Positions 44,640 through 58,097 of a stretch of DNA of 64,000 bases are shown piece after piece. The stretch comes from Dryomyza anilis (taxonomy: Eukaryota > Arthropoda > Insecta > Diptera > Dryomyzidae). Within the stretch, counting starts at the first letter, position 1, and the number at the start of each line of letters is the position of its first letter. The DNA lies in the NCBI GenBank assembly GCA_951804985.1, contig OX638130.1:35024202-35088201 (forward strand). Reading direction: 5' to 3'. Below the pieces are notes generated by a model. The model had not been told where the DNA came from, did no database searches, and saw only the letters and a list, made by a program, of their open reading frames with translations. The translations under genes were made by a program, and so were the position numbers.

Positions 44640-47520
44640 CCAAAGGCTAAAGATTTTAGCAAATATTAAACGGTAAGCGAAGCTCTAGTTGACGGTTTAA
44701 TTGAGAATAACACATAGACGTTATTGATCCTCCAAAAAAGAAGCAAATTTTAAATACGAAGTGGGTTTTCAAAATTAAGTTTAACGAGAACACGAAACTA
44801 CGTAAATTTAAGGCGCGTCTTGTTGTAAAAGGATGTGTGCAATCAAAAGGTATAGACTATTATGAAACTTACGCTCCAGTCGTTTGTGTAAATGCTGTAC
44901 GTTTTTATACCCTACACCTATGAGGTACAGGGTATATTAACTTTGTGCATATATTGTAACGCCCCTTAGGAGGCGTGTCCGGTATGGAAAAGTATATGAT
45001 CAGCATCACCACCCGAGTCCGTTTAGCTATGTCCGTCTGTCTGTCCGTCTGTCTTGCTGTCTGTATACACTATAACTTGAGAAATACTGCTTAGAATACG
45101 ATGAAATTTCGTTTCTATACTTTTTAGCCAAAAGTTAGTTTTGTCAATGTAAATGAGCCAAATTGGTCAACGGACACGCCCACCTCCCATACAATACACT
45201 TTTATATAACTCTTTACGAACCAATAACTCGAAAAGTATTCAAGATATACTTAAAACGTATTGTAAGAATTCACATAAAAATATATGATCCAAAAATGGG
45301 CGTGATACGCCCACATTTGATTTTTTTATTACTCCTCGCTTTTTCATAGTGGACATTTTATTCGTAAATTATTGAAAACAAAATTATGAAATATTAGCCT
45401 TAAATCTCTACATATTTTTTAAAAGTGGGCGTGATCCCACCACATTTATTTTTCTACATGTTTTATCATTTTTTGATTTTTTTATTTTTTTACTTTTACA
45501 TCAATTTTTTAAATTAATGGAATATACGTCGTCAGAAATCTGATATGTAAATAGTATTCTGAGTGTAAGAATGTTCAGGATAATTAAGAACTTTAAAGGT
45601 AGGTATACAATTAAATTCCCCACACTAAAATTCACACCAAAGTGTAGGGTATTCCATAGTCAGGCCCGTCCCATGTGACCGAACTTACCCATGTGACGTA
45701 ACTTTCCCAACTCGTTTACTATCGCTTGCAGTTAAATACGACTTAGAAGTTCACCACATGGACGTAAAAAAGCATTTTTACACGGAGATCTTTCGGAAGA
45801 TATATATTTTCTTCAGCCTGAGGGTTTTGAAACGGGTGAAAGCGAGTCAAAAGTTTGCAAACTAAATAAAGCAATGTATGGTTTAAAGCAAGGCTTGGAA
45901 CCAAAAAATATATTGTATACTAAAATCAATGAATCAATCAAAGACGGAATAATCTATATATTACAACTTCAACGTGGGACGAATGGATATCATAGCCTTT
46001 TATGTGGATGATCAAAGACGGAATAATCTATATATTACAACTTCAACGTGGGACGAATGGATATCATAGCCTTTTATGTGGATGATCCCCTTATTTTATC
46101 AAATGGCAAAATTTTAATGATGGACACAAAAATAAACTGAATATGAAAGATCTTGGAGATGATAAAAACTGTTTAGGTATGAAAATAACTAGAGACCGCC
46201 AACTTGGAAAGTTATGGATAAGTCAGACTGAATATATTGAAAACATTATAAACCGCTTTAAAATGACGGATTCGAAGCCTGCAGAAACGCCACTTGATAT
46301 TAATCAAAAATTAATCGACGAATATTTACCAACTACCGAAGATGATCTTATAAAATTCAAAAATGTTCCGTACAGAGAGGCTGTTGTCAGCTTATTATAC
46401 GCAGCACAAATTTCGCGTCCGGATATCACATGCAGTTGGTGTACTTAGGAGATTCAACGCCAACCCTGGACAAGCTCATTGGACTGCAGTTAAAAGAGTT
46501 CTTCGATATCTCAATGGCACACTTACTTACAGACTTGAATACAATAAAGAGCAAAAATCAGAAATAACTGTTTTTAGCGATGCAGATTGAGCTGGAAATA
46601 TTGGAAGTCGGCGTTCTGTGACTGGATTTGTTATTTTTTTAGTATATTGGTTACTTCAATAAAATTATTGATGAATTATTTGGCCAATCTTTCGACTAAA
46701 ACGCCATGACAAATTTTTATAGGATTACAAAATAGTTTTTTTTCACGCTTCATGCGCCTTAGCAACAAAAAGCCGTTCGAGACACAAAACGGTGAATATA
46801 CTTGACTTAGAAACGCGATTACTCCCGTTAACTATAATTGACAACGCCGAACAGGACCAGTCGAGAATACAACCGACCAGTTCAAGTTCAAGAATGCGAG
46901 TGGGATTTGTTATTTGTTGCATGGTGGGCCAATATCTTGGGCTAGTAAGCAACAAAAAACTGTTGCTCTCTCTACAAAGGAAGCCGACTATATGGCATTG
47001 TCGTCTACCTGTCAAGAAATCCGGTGGCTTCGTAGTTTAGTGGCTAAAATACATCCCTCAATCATATCTACACAGACTATAGTGTTTTGCGACAACAAGG
47101 GAGCTGTTGAGCTGGATATCGCCAAAGGACAAAACATATTGATAATCGTCATCATTTCCTTCCTCAACACATAGAGGATGGTAACATCGTTGTAAAGTAT
47201 ATTCCTACAGAAGAAATGCTGGTTGACTCTTTTACTAAATGTTTAAGTAATGTTAAACTAAAATTTTGCAATCAAAATCTTAATTTAATTGCGTAGAATT
47301 TTAATTATCAAGTTTTTTCTTATTATGTAAAATTTTGTATATTAAGAAAGTGTGTTGAAATGTTAAATCAAAATGGATACTCTGGCAATACTCACCATGG
47401 TGTATTAGGTGGCAGCCTTGTACTTATGTTCTTTTTTACTTTTTATAATATCGAATACTTTCGTTTTTGTATTCCACAATTTATTTCATTTAAATAAATA
47501 AAAACTAAAAACCTGAGACA
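44640..47520 (+). pseudogene. Copia RT/RNase H fragment, unit 2
   Basis: Same content as unit 1. The upstream linker is shortened and starts at 'gattccaaaggctaaagat'. A 64-65-bp direct duplication (45,950-46,085) surrounds the FYVDD-coding sequence. RNase H keeps FSDAD, but the following Trp is a stop (TGA), as in units 3 and 4. RNase H 2 (STKEADYMALSSTCQEIRWL) is open in 46,914-47,174. The probable LTR start is near 47,352. Confidence 0.85.
44907..45714 (+). mobile_element. DINE-1 copy in Copia RT, unit 2
   Basis: Same insertion point as in unit 1 and the same ends. It has a shorter tccgtctgtc run and lacks a 'ttataaaatt' stretch near 45,250. Confidence 0.88.
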
Positions 47521-48918
47521 ACCTGATGTCTCAAAAACGATTTAAAAAATTTGTAAATAACTTGATATTTAGGGTTGTGATATTTCAAGTAATCTTTGTT
47601 TTCTTAGTGCAGTATATAGTTTTTAAAACTAATATGAAAAAAAACACAAATCAAAAATCAGTGTTTCGATTTTCAAACAGAATTCGGCATTTTTTTTTAC
47701 AAAAGCTTGAGAGCAACTAAAACTGTACCAATTACCAAAAAAACATATTTTTTTATTTTATTTTCCGGATTTCACACGCTTTATTTTCTCAAAAAAAAAA
47801 TACAAAAATTAAAAAAAAAAAAAAGGCGTTTGGACCCCTGGTGACCTTGAAAAATCAAAAACCAGTACACCAACAGGGTCATGTGGGTACGCAAATGAAA
47901 GGTAATTGTCTCACGATCACAAATATGTAAAAATTAAGATCGGTTCACTATAGCGACCATTTTATATTCGTTATATATACTAATTTGTAGGTTGAGTTTA
48001 TGTTTTGTAATACAGGAAGTACAAATATAACAATATCATACTTTTAAAGAGTGCATATTTTTTCTTTTTTTTTCTTTCAATTTTTTTTTAAATTATTTTT
48101 TTTTTTTAATAAAATATTTAATATTTTGACTCAAATGAAAAGAAATATAAGCACAAAAATAACTTGCATTTGTATGAAAAAAATTTAAACTTTTTCCAAA
48201 AATAACTTGCATTGCTCAAACTTTCATTTATCAAAAAACATTCAAATTTTTTTCCAAAAAATCGCGCGATATAAGTTCAAATTGGAGTTGTCTTATTTTC
48301 CACATTTCATCAACAGTATTATTGAATCAAAAATCGATCAAAAACCACCAAAAACATGAATAGAAATAAAAACCAGTTGGGAAGGTTAGATCACATGGGA
48401 AATTTTAAAGTAGGTTTTAGTATGATAGTTAGGATTATCAAAATTGTAGTCGATCTAAGCCGACTATAAATACTCTACACATATGTGTGGTTACCATTAA
48501 AAGTGGTATATAGGTCACCAGGGTATACGAATCCTGAAAATAACTACAAACTTTCAATCGCTGAAGAATTTTCATTCATTTGATACCCATATTTACAAAT
48601 GGGTAGGTGTATCGAATTTCCCTATTTTTTTTTTGGAACCACAAGTCGTTTCGCCGGAAACCATTATTTTCATGTATTTGAGCATGAGTAATATATATTT
48701 GACTTCGTCTTGTCCTCGTTCACCGCTAGACCCATTCGACGCGACTCTTTCTCCAATCTGGAGAATGCTGCGCTGACTGCTCGTGTGCTCCTGCCTATGA
48801 TATCAATATCGTCGGCATATGCGAGCAGCATGACACTTTTGTTGAGGATAGTGCCGCTATGACGGAGTTCGGCAGCTCGAACTATTTTCTGCATCAATAA
48901 GTTAAAAAAGTCGCACGA
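47521..48918. repeat. Unit 2: long-IR left arm, DINE-2 fragment and RTE fragment
   Basis: The left arm is at about 47,760-48,065, the DINE-2 fragment (minus) at 48,366-48,682, and the RTE RT end (minus, MLLAYADDIDIIGRS) at 48,683-48,918. At 48,918, after 'ttaaaaaagtcgcacgata', it is joined directly to LINE A ('cttcactcc'); the right arm is missing. Confidence 0.85.
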
Positions 48919-49548
48919 TACTTCACTCCTCCTGACTTACGTACTGTCTACACTACCTATATTCGGCCTAAGATGGAATACAACTCGCACATATGGGCAG
49001 GGGCTTCTAAATCTTCTTTGAAGTACCTGGACCGAATTCAACAACGTGCAATATATTTAATAGGGGATGAAAATATTTTATCCTCTATTGGCTCTCTTGA
49101 GCGCCGAAAGACCGTTGGGTGTGTAAGCCTGTTTTATAGGTATTACAATGGTAAGTGTTCGAGGGAGATACATGGCCTGATTCCACCAGGTCGTGTGATC
49201 TCTCGTTCTACTCGGGCATCGAACCAAGCCCACCCCTTCGTAGTCCACTCGGCTCTCAACAGAACCACGCATTATAGAGAGAATTCGTTCTTCAACCGCA
49301 CGATTCGTTTGTGGAACAATCTCCCAGCGTCTGTTTTTCCCGACATTTTTGATATTGGCAAATTCAAAATAAATATTTACCGACACTACCTCATCTTTCC
49401 TCCCTTCCTCTCACTCTAATCCTTTCCTACGATCAACACTGTCCTTTGCATAAATAGGGGGCATCCCATGAGTGTTGGTTAATCTGTAAAAAAAAAAAAT
49501 AAGAAAAACTTTATGATTTAACAATTAACAAAAACACTATGTTAATAT
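48919..49548 (+). pseudogene. LINE A C-terminal fragment, unit 3
   Basis: It starts at FTPPDLRTVYTTYIRPK and is open as 148 codons (48,973-49,419): WAGASKSSLKYLDRIQQRAIYL, GCVSLFYRYYNGKC, RTIRLWNNLPASVFPD. It is cut in the 3' untranslated tail ('aacaaaaacactatg') and joined to the middle of a DINE-1 copy at about 49,549. Both joints are the same in unit 4. Confidence 0.88.
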
Positions 49549-50163
49549 GAGAAATACTGCTTAGAATACTATGAAATTTCGTTTCTATACTTTTTAGCCA
49601 AAAGTTAGTTTTGTCAATGTAAATGAGCCAAATTGGTCAACGGACACGCCCACCTCCCATACAATACATTTTTATATAACTCTTTACGAACCAATAACTC
49701 GAAAAGTATTCAAGATATACTTATAAAATTTAAAACGTATTGTTAGAATTCACATAAAAATATATGATCCAAAAATGGGCGTGATACGCCAACATTTGAT
49801 TTTTTTATTACTCCTCGCTTTTTCATAGTGGACATTTTATTCGCAAATTATTGAAAACAAAATTATGAAATATTAGCCTTAAATCTCTACATATTTATTT
49901 TTCTACATGTTTTATCATTTTTTGATTTTTTTATTTTTTTACTTTTACATCAATTTTTTAAATTAATGGAATATACGTCGTCAGAAATTTGATATGTAAA
50001 TAGTATTCTGAGTGTAAGAATGTTCAGCATAATTAAGAACTTTAAAGGTAGGTATACAATTAAATTCCCCACACTAAAATTCACACCAAAATGTAGGGTA
50101 TTCCATAGTCAGGCCCGTCCCATGTGACCGAACTTACCCATGTGACGTAACTTTCCCAACTCG
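49549..50163 (+). mobile_element. DINE-1 copy d, 5' truncated, unit 3
   Basis: It starts in the middle ('gagaaatactgcttagaata') and runs to the normal 3' end. It lacks the 'aaagtgggcgtgatcccacc' block near 49,890 that other copies have. Confidence 0.85.
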
Positions 50164-50440
50164 TTTACTATCGCTTGCAGTTAAATACGACTTAGAAGTT
50201 CACCACATGGACGTAAAATTTGATTTAACAATTAACAAAAACACTATGTATAAAAGTAAAACAAAAATAATAATGTGCGTAGCGAAGAAAAGGGAAACAA
50301 CATTGTGTTGTCTATTTTATCTTTTTGAAGCATTTTGAAAGCTATTTACCGCTTCAAAAGTGCTTCACAGACCTTATTTTTAAGATTCTTATATTTTTTA
50401 GCCTTGAAAACCAAAAAAAACTAAATAAAAATACACATAT
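50164..50440 (+). repeat. Copia stub joined to a LINE A 3' tail, unit 3
   Basis: 50,164-50,218 encodes the Copia stretch after the DINE site ([15 protein letters not shown]). It then breaks into LINE A 3' untranslated sequence (50,219-50,435: 'gatttaacaattaacaaaaa', 'gcttcaaaagtgcttcacag'). This extra piece is found only in unit 3. Confidence 0.8.
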
Positions 50441-53200
50441 ACGTTATTGATCCTCCAAAAAAGAAGCAAATTTTAAATACGAAGTGGGTTTTCAAAATTA
50501 AGTTTAACGAGAACACGAAACTACGTAAATTTAAGGCGCGTCTTGTTGTAAAAGGATGTGTGCAATCAAAAGGTATAGACTATGATGAAACTTACGCTCC
50601 AGTCGTTTGTGTAAATGCTGTACGTTTTTATACCCTACACCTATGAGGTACAGGGTATATTAACTTTGTGCATATATTGTAACGCCCCTTAGGAGGCGTG
50701 TCCGGTATGGAAAAGTATATATATTATTGATCAGCATCACCACCCGAGTCCGTTTAGCTGTGTCCGTCTGTCTGTCCGTCTGTCTTGCTGTCTGTATACA
50801 CGATAACTTGAGAAATACTGCTTAGAATACGATGAAATTTCGTTTCTATACTTTTTAGCCAAAAGTTAGTTTTGTCAATGTAAATGAGCCAAATTGGTCA
50901 ACGGACACGCCCACCTCCCATACAATACACTTTTATATAACTCTTTACGAACCAATAACTCGAAAAGTATTCAAGATATACTTATAAAATTTAAAACGTA
51001 TTGTAAGAATTCACATAAAAATATATGATCCAAAAATGGGCGTGATACGCCCACATTTGATTTTTTTATTACTCCTCGCTTTTTCATAGTGGACATTTTA
51101 TTCGCAAATTATTGAAAACAAAATTATGAAATATTAGCCTTAAATCTCTACATATTTTTTAAAAGTGGGCGTGATCCCACCACATTTATTTTTCTACATG
51201 TTTTATCATTTTTTGATTTTTTTATTTTTTTACTTTTACATCAATTTTTTAAATTAATGGAATATACGTCGTCAGAAATTTGATATGTAAATAGTATTCT
51301 GAGTGTAAGAATGTTCAGCATAATTAAGAACTTTAAAGGTAGGTATACAATTAAATTCCCCACACTAAAATTCACACCAAAGTGTAGGGTATTCCATAGT
51401 CAGGCCCGTCCCATGTGACCGAACTTACCCATGTGACGTAACTTTCCCAACTCGTTTACTATCGCTTGCAGTTAAATACGACTTAGAAGTTCACCACATG
51501 GACGTAAAAATGCATTTTTATACGGAGATCTTTCGGAAGATATATATTTTCTTCAGCCTGAGGGTTTTGAAACGGGTGAAAGCGAGTCAAAAGTTTGCAA
51601 ACTAAATAAAGCAATGTATGGTTTAAAGCAAGGCTTGGAACCAAAAAAAATATTGTATACTAAAATCAATGAATATCGATCAATCAAAGACGGAATAATC
51701 TATATATTACAACTTCAACGTGGGACGAATGGATATCATAGCCTTTTATGTGGATGATCCCCTTATTTTATCAAATGGCAAAATTTTAATGATGGACACA
51801 AATATAAACTTTTTTCAACTTTGAATATGAAAGATCTTGGAGATGATAAAAACTGTTTAGGTATGAAAATAACTAGAGACCGCCAACTTGGAAAGTTATG
51901 GATAAGTCAGACTGAATATATTGAAAACATTATAAACCGCTTTAAAATGACGGATTCGAAGCCTGCAGAAACGCCACTTGATATTAATCAAAAATTAATC
52001 GACGAATATTTACCAACTACCGAAGATGATCGTATAAAATTCAAAAATGTTCCGTACAGAGAGGCTGTTGTCAGCTTATTATACGCAGCACAAATTTCGC
52101 GTCCGGATATCACATGCAGTTGGTGTACTTAGAAGATTCAACGCCAACCCTGGACAAGCTCATTGGACTGCAGTTAAAAGAGTTCTTCGATATCTCAATG
52201 GCACACTTACTTACAGACTTGAATACAATAAAGAGCAAAAATCAGAAATAACTGTTTTTAGCGATGCAGATTGAGCTGGAAATATTGGAAGTCGGCGTTC
52301 TGTGACTGGATTTGTTATTTTTTTAGTATATTGGTTACTTCAATAAAATTATTGAAGAATTATTTGGCCAATTTTCGACTAAAACGCCATGACAAATTTT
52401 TATAGGATTACATAATAGTTTTTTTTCACGCTTCATGCGCTTTAGCAACAAAGCCGTTCGCGACACAAAACGGTGAATATACTTGACTTAGAAACGGGAT
52501 TACTCCCGTTAACTATAATTGACAACGCCGAACAGGACCAGTCGAGAATACAACCGACCAGTTCAAGTTCAAGAATGCGAGTGGGATTTGTTATTTGTTG
52601 CATGGTGGGCCAATATCTTGGGCTAGTAAGCAACAAAAAACTGTTGCTCTCTCTACAAAGGAAGCCGACTATATGGCATTGTCGTCTACCTGTCAAGAAA
52701 TCCGGTGGCTTCGTAGTTTAGTGGCTAAAATACATCCCTCAATCATATCTACACAGACTATAGTGTTTTGCGACAACAAGGGAGCTGTTGAGCTGGATAT
52801 CGCCAAAGGACAAAACATATTGATAATCGTCATCATTTCCTTCCTCAACACATAGAGGATGGTAACATCGTTGTAAAGTATATTCCTACAGAAGAAATGC
52901 TGGTTGACTCTTTTACTAAATGTTTAAGTAATGTTAAACTAAAATTTTGCAATCAAAATCTTAATTTAATTGCGTAGAATTTTAATTATCAAGTTTTTTC
53001 TTATTATGTATAATTTTGTATATTAAGAGAGTGTGTTGAAATGTTAAATCAAAATGGATACTCTGGCAATGCTCACCATGGTGTATTAGGTGGCAGCCTT
53101 GTACTTATGTTCTTTTTTACTTTTTATAATATCGAATACTTTCGTTTTTGTATTCCACAATTTATTTCATTTAAATAAATAAAAACTAAAAACCTGAGAC
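50441..53200 (+). pseudogene. Copia RT/RNase H fragment, unit 3
   Basis: It starts inside RT (VIDPPKKKQILNTKWVFKIKF) and is interrupted by DINE-1 copy e. It continues at 51,455. FYVDD is near 51,743-51,757. It shares the frame break after SRPDIT (stop at 52,130) and the stop after SDAD (52,272) with the other units. Probable LTR start near 53,035. Confidence 0.85.
50630..51454 (+). mobile_element. DINE-1 copy e in Copia RT, unit 3
   Basis: Full-length copy at the same RT insertion point as in units 1 and 2. It includes the gtgggcgtgatcccacc block that copy d lacks. Confidence 0.88.
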
Positions 53201-54587
53201 AACCTGATGTCTCAAAAACGATTTAAAAAATTTGTAAATAACTTGATATTTAGGGTTGTGATATTTCAAGTAATCTTTGTTTTCTTAGTGCAGTATATAG
53301 TTTTTAAAACTAATATGAAAAAAAAAACACAAATCAAAAATCAGTGTTTCGATTTTCAAACAGAATTCGGCATTTTTTGAGAGCAACTAAAACTGTACCA
53401 ATTACCAAAAAAACATATTTTTTTATTTTATTTTCCGGATTTCACGCGCTTTATTTTCTCAAAAAAAAAATACAAAAATTAAAAAAAAAAAAAGGCGTTT
53501 GGACCCCTGGTGACCTTGAAAAATCAAAAACCAGTACACCAACAGGGTCATGTGGGTACGCAAATGAAAGGTAATTGTCTCACGATCACAAATATGTAAA
53601 AATTAAGATCGGTTCACTATAGCGACCATTTTATATTCGTTATATATACTAATTTGTAGGTTGAGTTTATGTTTTGTAAAACAGGAAGTACAAATATAAC
53701 AATATCATACTTTTAAAGAGTGCATATTTTTTCTTTTTTTTTCTTTCAATTTTTTTTTAAATTATTTTTTTTTTTTTAATAAAATATTTAATATTTTGAC
53801 TCAAATGAAAAGAAATATAAGCACAAAAATAACTTGCATTTGTATGAAAAAAATTTAAACTTTTTCCAAAAATAACTTGCATTGCTCAAACTTTCATTTA
53901 TCAAAAAACATTCAAATTTTTTTCCAAAAAATCGCGCGATATAAGTTCAAATTGGAGTTGTCTTATTTTCCACATTTCATCAACAGTATTATTGAATCAA
54001 AAATCGATCAAAAACCACCAAAAACATGAATAGAAATAAAAACCAGTTGGGAAGGTTAGATCACATGGGAAATTTTAAAGTAGGTTTTAGTATGATAGTT
54101 AGGATTATCAAAATTGTAGTCGATCTAAGCCGACTATAAATACCCTACACATATGTGTGGTTACCATTAAAAGTGGTATATAGGTTACCAGGGTATACGA
54201 ATCCTGAAAATAACTACAAACTTTCAATCGCTGAAGGATTTTCATTCATTTGATACCCATATTTACAAATGGGTAGGTGTATCGAATTTCCCTATTTTTT
54301 TTTGGAACCACAAGTCGTTTCGCCGGAAACCATTATTTTCATGTATTTGAGCATGAGTAATATATATTTGACTTCGTCTTGTCCTCGTTCACCGCTAGAC
54401 CCATTCGACGCGACTCTTTCTCCAATCTGGAGAATGCTGCGCTGACTGCTCGTGTGCTCCTGCCTATGATATCAATATCGTCGGCATATGCGAGCAGCAT
54501 GACACTTTTGTTGAGGATAGTGCCGCTATGACGGAGTTCGGCAGCTCGAACTATTTTCTGCATCAATAAGTTAAAAAAGTCGCACGA
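53201..54587. repeat. Unit 3: long-IR left arm, DINE-2 fragment and RTE fragment
   Basis: Same order as in unit 2: arm about 53,430-53,730, DINE-2 (minus) about 54,036-54,350, RTE RT end (minus) 54,351-54,587. The joint to LINE A at 54,587 is identical to the one at 48,918. A short deletion removes 'tttacaaaagct' near 53,378. Confidence 0.85.
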
Positions 54588-55217
54588 TACTTCACTCCTA
54601 CTGACTTACGTACTGTCTACACTACCTATATTCGGCCTAAGATGGAATACAACTCGCACATATGGGCAGGGGCTTCTAAATCTTCTTTGAAGTACCTGGA
54701 CCGAATTCAACAACGTGCAATATATTTAATAGGGGATGAAAATATTTTATCCTCTATTGGCTCTCTTGAGCGCCGAAAGACCGTTGGGTGTGTAAGCCTG
54801 TTTTATAGGTATTACAATGGTAAGTGTTCGAGGGAGATACATGGCCTGATTCCACCAGGTCGTGTGATCTCTCGTTCTACTCGGGCATCGAACCAAGCCC
54901 ACCCCTTCGTAGTCCACTCGGCTCTCAACAGAACCACGCATTATAGAGAGAATTCGTTCTTCAATCGCACGATTCGTTTGTGGAACAATCTCCCAGCGTC
55001 TGTTTTTCCCGACATTTTTGATATTGGCAAATTCAAAATAAATATTTACCGACACTACCTCATCTTTCCTCCCTTCCTCTCACTCTAATCCTTTCCTACG
55101 ATCAACACTGTCCTTTGCATAAATAGGGGGCATCCCATGAGTGTTGGTTAATCTGTAAAAAAAAAAATAAGAAAAACTTTATGATTTAACAATTAACAAA
55201 AACACTATGTTAATATG
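54588..55217 (+). pseudogene. LINE A C-terminal fragment, unit 4
   Basis: Open as 148 codons (54,642-55,088). It is identical in the predicted protein to the unit 3 copy and has the same two truncation points, 5,669 bp further on. Confidence 0.88.
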
Positions 55218-55861
55218 AGAAATACTGCTTAGAATACGATGAAATTTCGTTTCTATACTTTTTAGCCAAAAGTTAGTTTTGTCAATGTAAATGAGCCAAA
55301 TTGGTCAACGGACACGCCCACCTCCCATACAATACACTTTTATATAACTCTTTACGAACCAATAACTCGAAAAGTATTCAAGATATACTTATAAATTTTA
55401 AAACGTATTGTAAGAATTCACATAAAAATATATGATCCAAAAATGGGCGTGATACGCCCACATTTGATTTTTTTATTACTCCTCGTTTTTTCATAGTGGA
55501 CATTTTATTCGCAAATTATTGAAAACAAAATTATGAAATATTAGCCTTAAATCTCTACATATTTTTTAAAAGTGGGCGTGATCCCACCACATTTATTTTT
55601 CTACATGTTTTATCATTTTTTGATTTTTTTATTTTTTTACTTTTACATCAATTTTTTAAATTAATGGAATATACGTCGTCAGAAATTTGATATGTAAATA
55701 GTATTCTGAGTGTAAGAATGTTCAGGATAATTAAGAACTTTAAAGGTAGGTATACAATTAAATTCCCCACACTAAAATTCACACCAAAGTGTAGGGTATT
55801 CCATAGTCAGGCCCGTCCCATGTGACCGAACTTACCCATGTGACGTAACTTTCCCAACTCG
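55218..55861 (+). mobile_element. DINE-1 copy f, 5' truncated, unit 4
   Basis: It starts at the same internal point as copy d. It contains the gtgggcgtgatcccacc block present in copy e. It runs straight into Copia RT at 55,862. Confidence 0.87.
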
Positions 55862-57600
55862 TTTACTATCGCTTGCAGTTAAATACGACTTAGAAGTTCA
55901 CCACATGGACGTAAAAATGCATTTTTATACGGAGATCTTTCGGAAGATATATATTTTCTTCAGCCTGAGGGTTTTGAAACGGGTGAAAGCGAGTCAAAAG
56001 TTTGCAAACTAAATAAAGCAATGTATGGTTTAAAGCAAGGCTTGGAACCAAAAAAAATATTGTATACTAAAATCAATGAATATCGATCAATCAAAGACGG
56101 AATAATCTATATATTACAACTTCAACGTGGGACGAATGGATATCATAGCCTTTTATGTGGATGATCCCCTTATTTTATCAAATGGCAAAATTTTAATGAT
56201 GGACACAAATATAAACTTTTTTCAACTTTGAATATGAAAGATCTTGGAGATGATAAAAACTGTTTAGGTATGAAAATAACTAGAGACCGCCAACTTGGAA
56301 AGTTATGGATAAGTCAGACTGAATATATTGAAAACATTATAAACCGCTTTAAAATGACGGATTCGAAGCCTGCAGAAACGCCACTTGATATTAATCAAAA
56401 ATTAATCGACGAATATTTACCAACTACCGAAGATGATCGTATAAAATTCAAAAATGTTCCGTACAGAGAGGCTGTTGTCAGCTTATTATACGCAGCACAA
56501 ATTTCGCGTCCGGATATCACATGCAGTTGGTGTACTTAGGAGATTCAACGCCAACCCTGGACAAGCTCATTGGACTGCAGTTAAAAGAGTTCTTCGATAT
56601 CTCAATGGCACACTTACTTACAGACTTGAATACAATAAAGAGCAAAAATCAGAAATAACTGTTTTTAGCGATGCAGATTGAGCTGGAAATATTGGAAGTC
56701 GGCGTTCTGTGACTGGATTTGTTATTTTTTTAGTATATTGGTTACTTCAATAAAATTATTGAAGAATTATTTGGCCAATTTTCGACTAAAACGCCATGAC
56801 AAATTTGTATAGGATTACATAATAGTTTTTTTTTCACGCTTCATGCGCTTTAGCAACAAAGCCGTTCGCGACAGAAAACGGTGAATATACTTGACTTAGA
56901 AACGGGATTACTCCCGTTAACTATAATTGACAACGCCGAACAGGACCAGTCGAGAATACAACCGACCAGTTCAAGTTCAAGAATGCGAGTGGGATTTGTT
57001 ATTTGTTGCATGGTGGGCCAATATCTTGGGCTAGTAAGCAACAAAAAACTGTTGCTCTCTCTACAAAGGAAGCCGACTATATGGCATTGTCGTCTACCTG
57101 TCAAGAAATCCGGTGGCTTCGTAGTTTAGTGGCTAAAATACATCCCTCAATCATATCTACACAGACTATAGTGTTTTGCGACAACAAGGGAGCTGTTGAG
57201 CTGGATATCGCCAAAGGACAAAACATATTGATAATCGTCATCATTTCCTTCCTCAACACATAGAGGATGGTAACATCGTTGTAAAGTATATTCCTACAGA
57301 AGAAATGCTGGTTGACTCTTTTACTAAATGTTTAAGTAATGTTAAACTAAAATTTTGCAATCAAAATCTTAATTTAATTGCGTAGAATTTTAATTATCAA
57401 GTTTTTTCTTATTATGTATAATTTTGTATATTAAGAGAGTGTGTTGAAATGTTAAATCAAAATGGATACTCTGGCAATGCTCACCATGGTGTATTAGGTG
57501 GCAGCCTTGTACTTATGTTCTTTTTTACTTTTTATAATATCGAATACTTTCGTTTTTGTATTCCACAATTTATTTCATTTAAATAAATAAAAACTAAAAA
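55862..57600 (+). pseudogene. Copia RT/RNase H fragment, unit 4
   Basis: It begins directly behind the DINE copy with the [15 protein letters not shown] segment. FYVDD is near 56,150-56,164. It shares the SRPDIT frame break (stop at 56,537) and the SDAD stop (56,679). The RNase H tail (57,003-57,263) is open. The probable LTR starts near 57,443. The RT segment upstream of the DINE site is missing. Confidence 0.85.
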
Positions 57601-58097
57601 CCTGAGACAACCTGATGTCTCAAAAACGATTTAAAAAATTTGTAAATAACTTGATATTTAGGGTTGTGATATTTCAAGTAATCTTTGTTTTCTTAGTGCA
57701 GTATATAGTTTTTAAAACTAATATGAAAAAAAAAACACATATCAAAAATCAGTGTTTCGATTTTCAAACAGAATTCGGCATTTTTTTTTACAAAAGCTTT
57801 CGCGAATTCCTTGCCTACGCTATGTGCTGTAATGAGAGCAACTAAAACTGTACCAATTACTAAAAAAACATATTTTTTAATTTTATTTTACGGATTTCAC
57901 GCGCTTTATTTTCTCAAAAAAAAATACGAAGATTAAAAAAAAAGGCGTTTGGACCCCTGGTGACCTTGAAAAATCAAAAACCAGTACACCAACAGGGTCA
58001 TGTGGGTACGCAAATGAAAGGTAATTGTCTCACGATCACAAATATGTAAAAATTAAAATCGGTTCACTATAGCGACCATTTTATATTCGTTATATAT
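57601..58097. repeat. Unit 4: long-IR left arm, first part
   Basis: Continues the unit after Copia. The arm (from about 57,885: cggatttcacgcgctttatt, ggacccctggtgaccttgaa) is interrupted at 58,097 by the LOA-like LINE. The left copy of its target duplication, gttatatat, is at 58,089-58,097. Confidence 0.85.
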
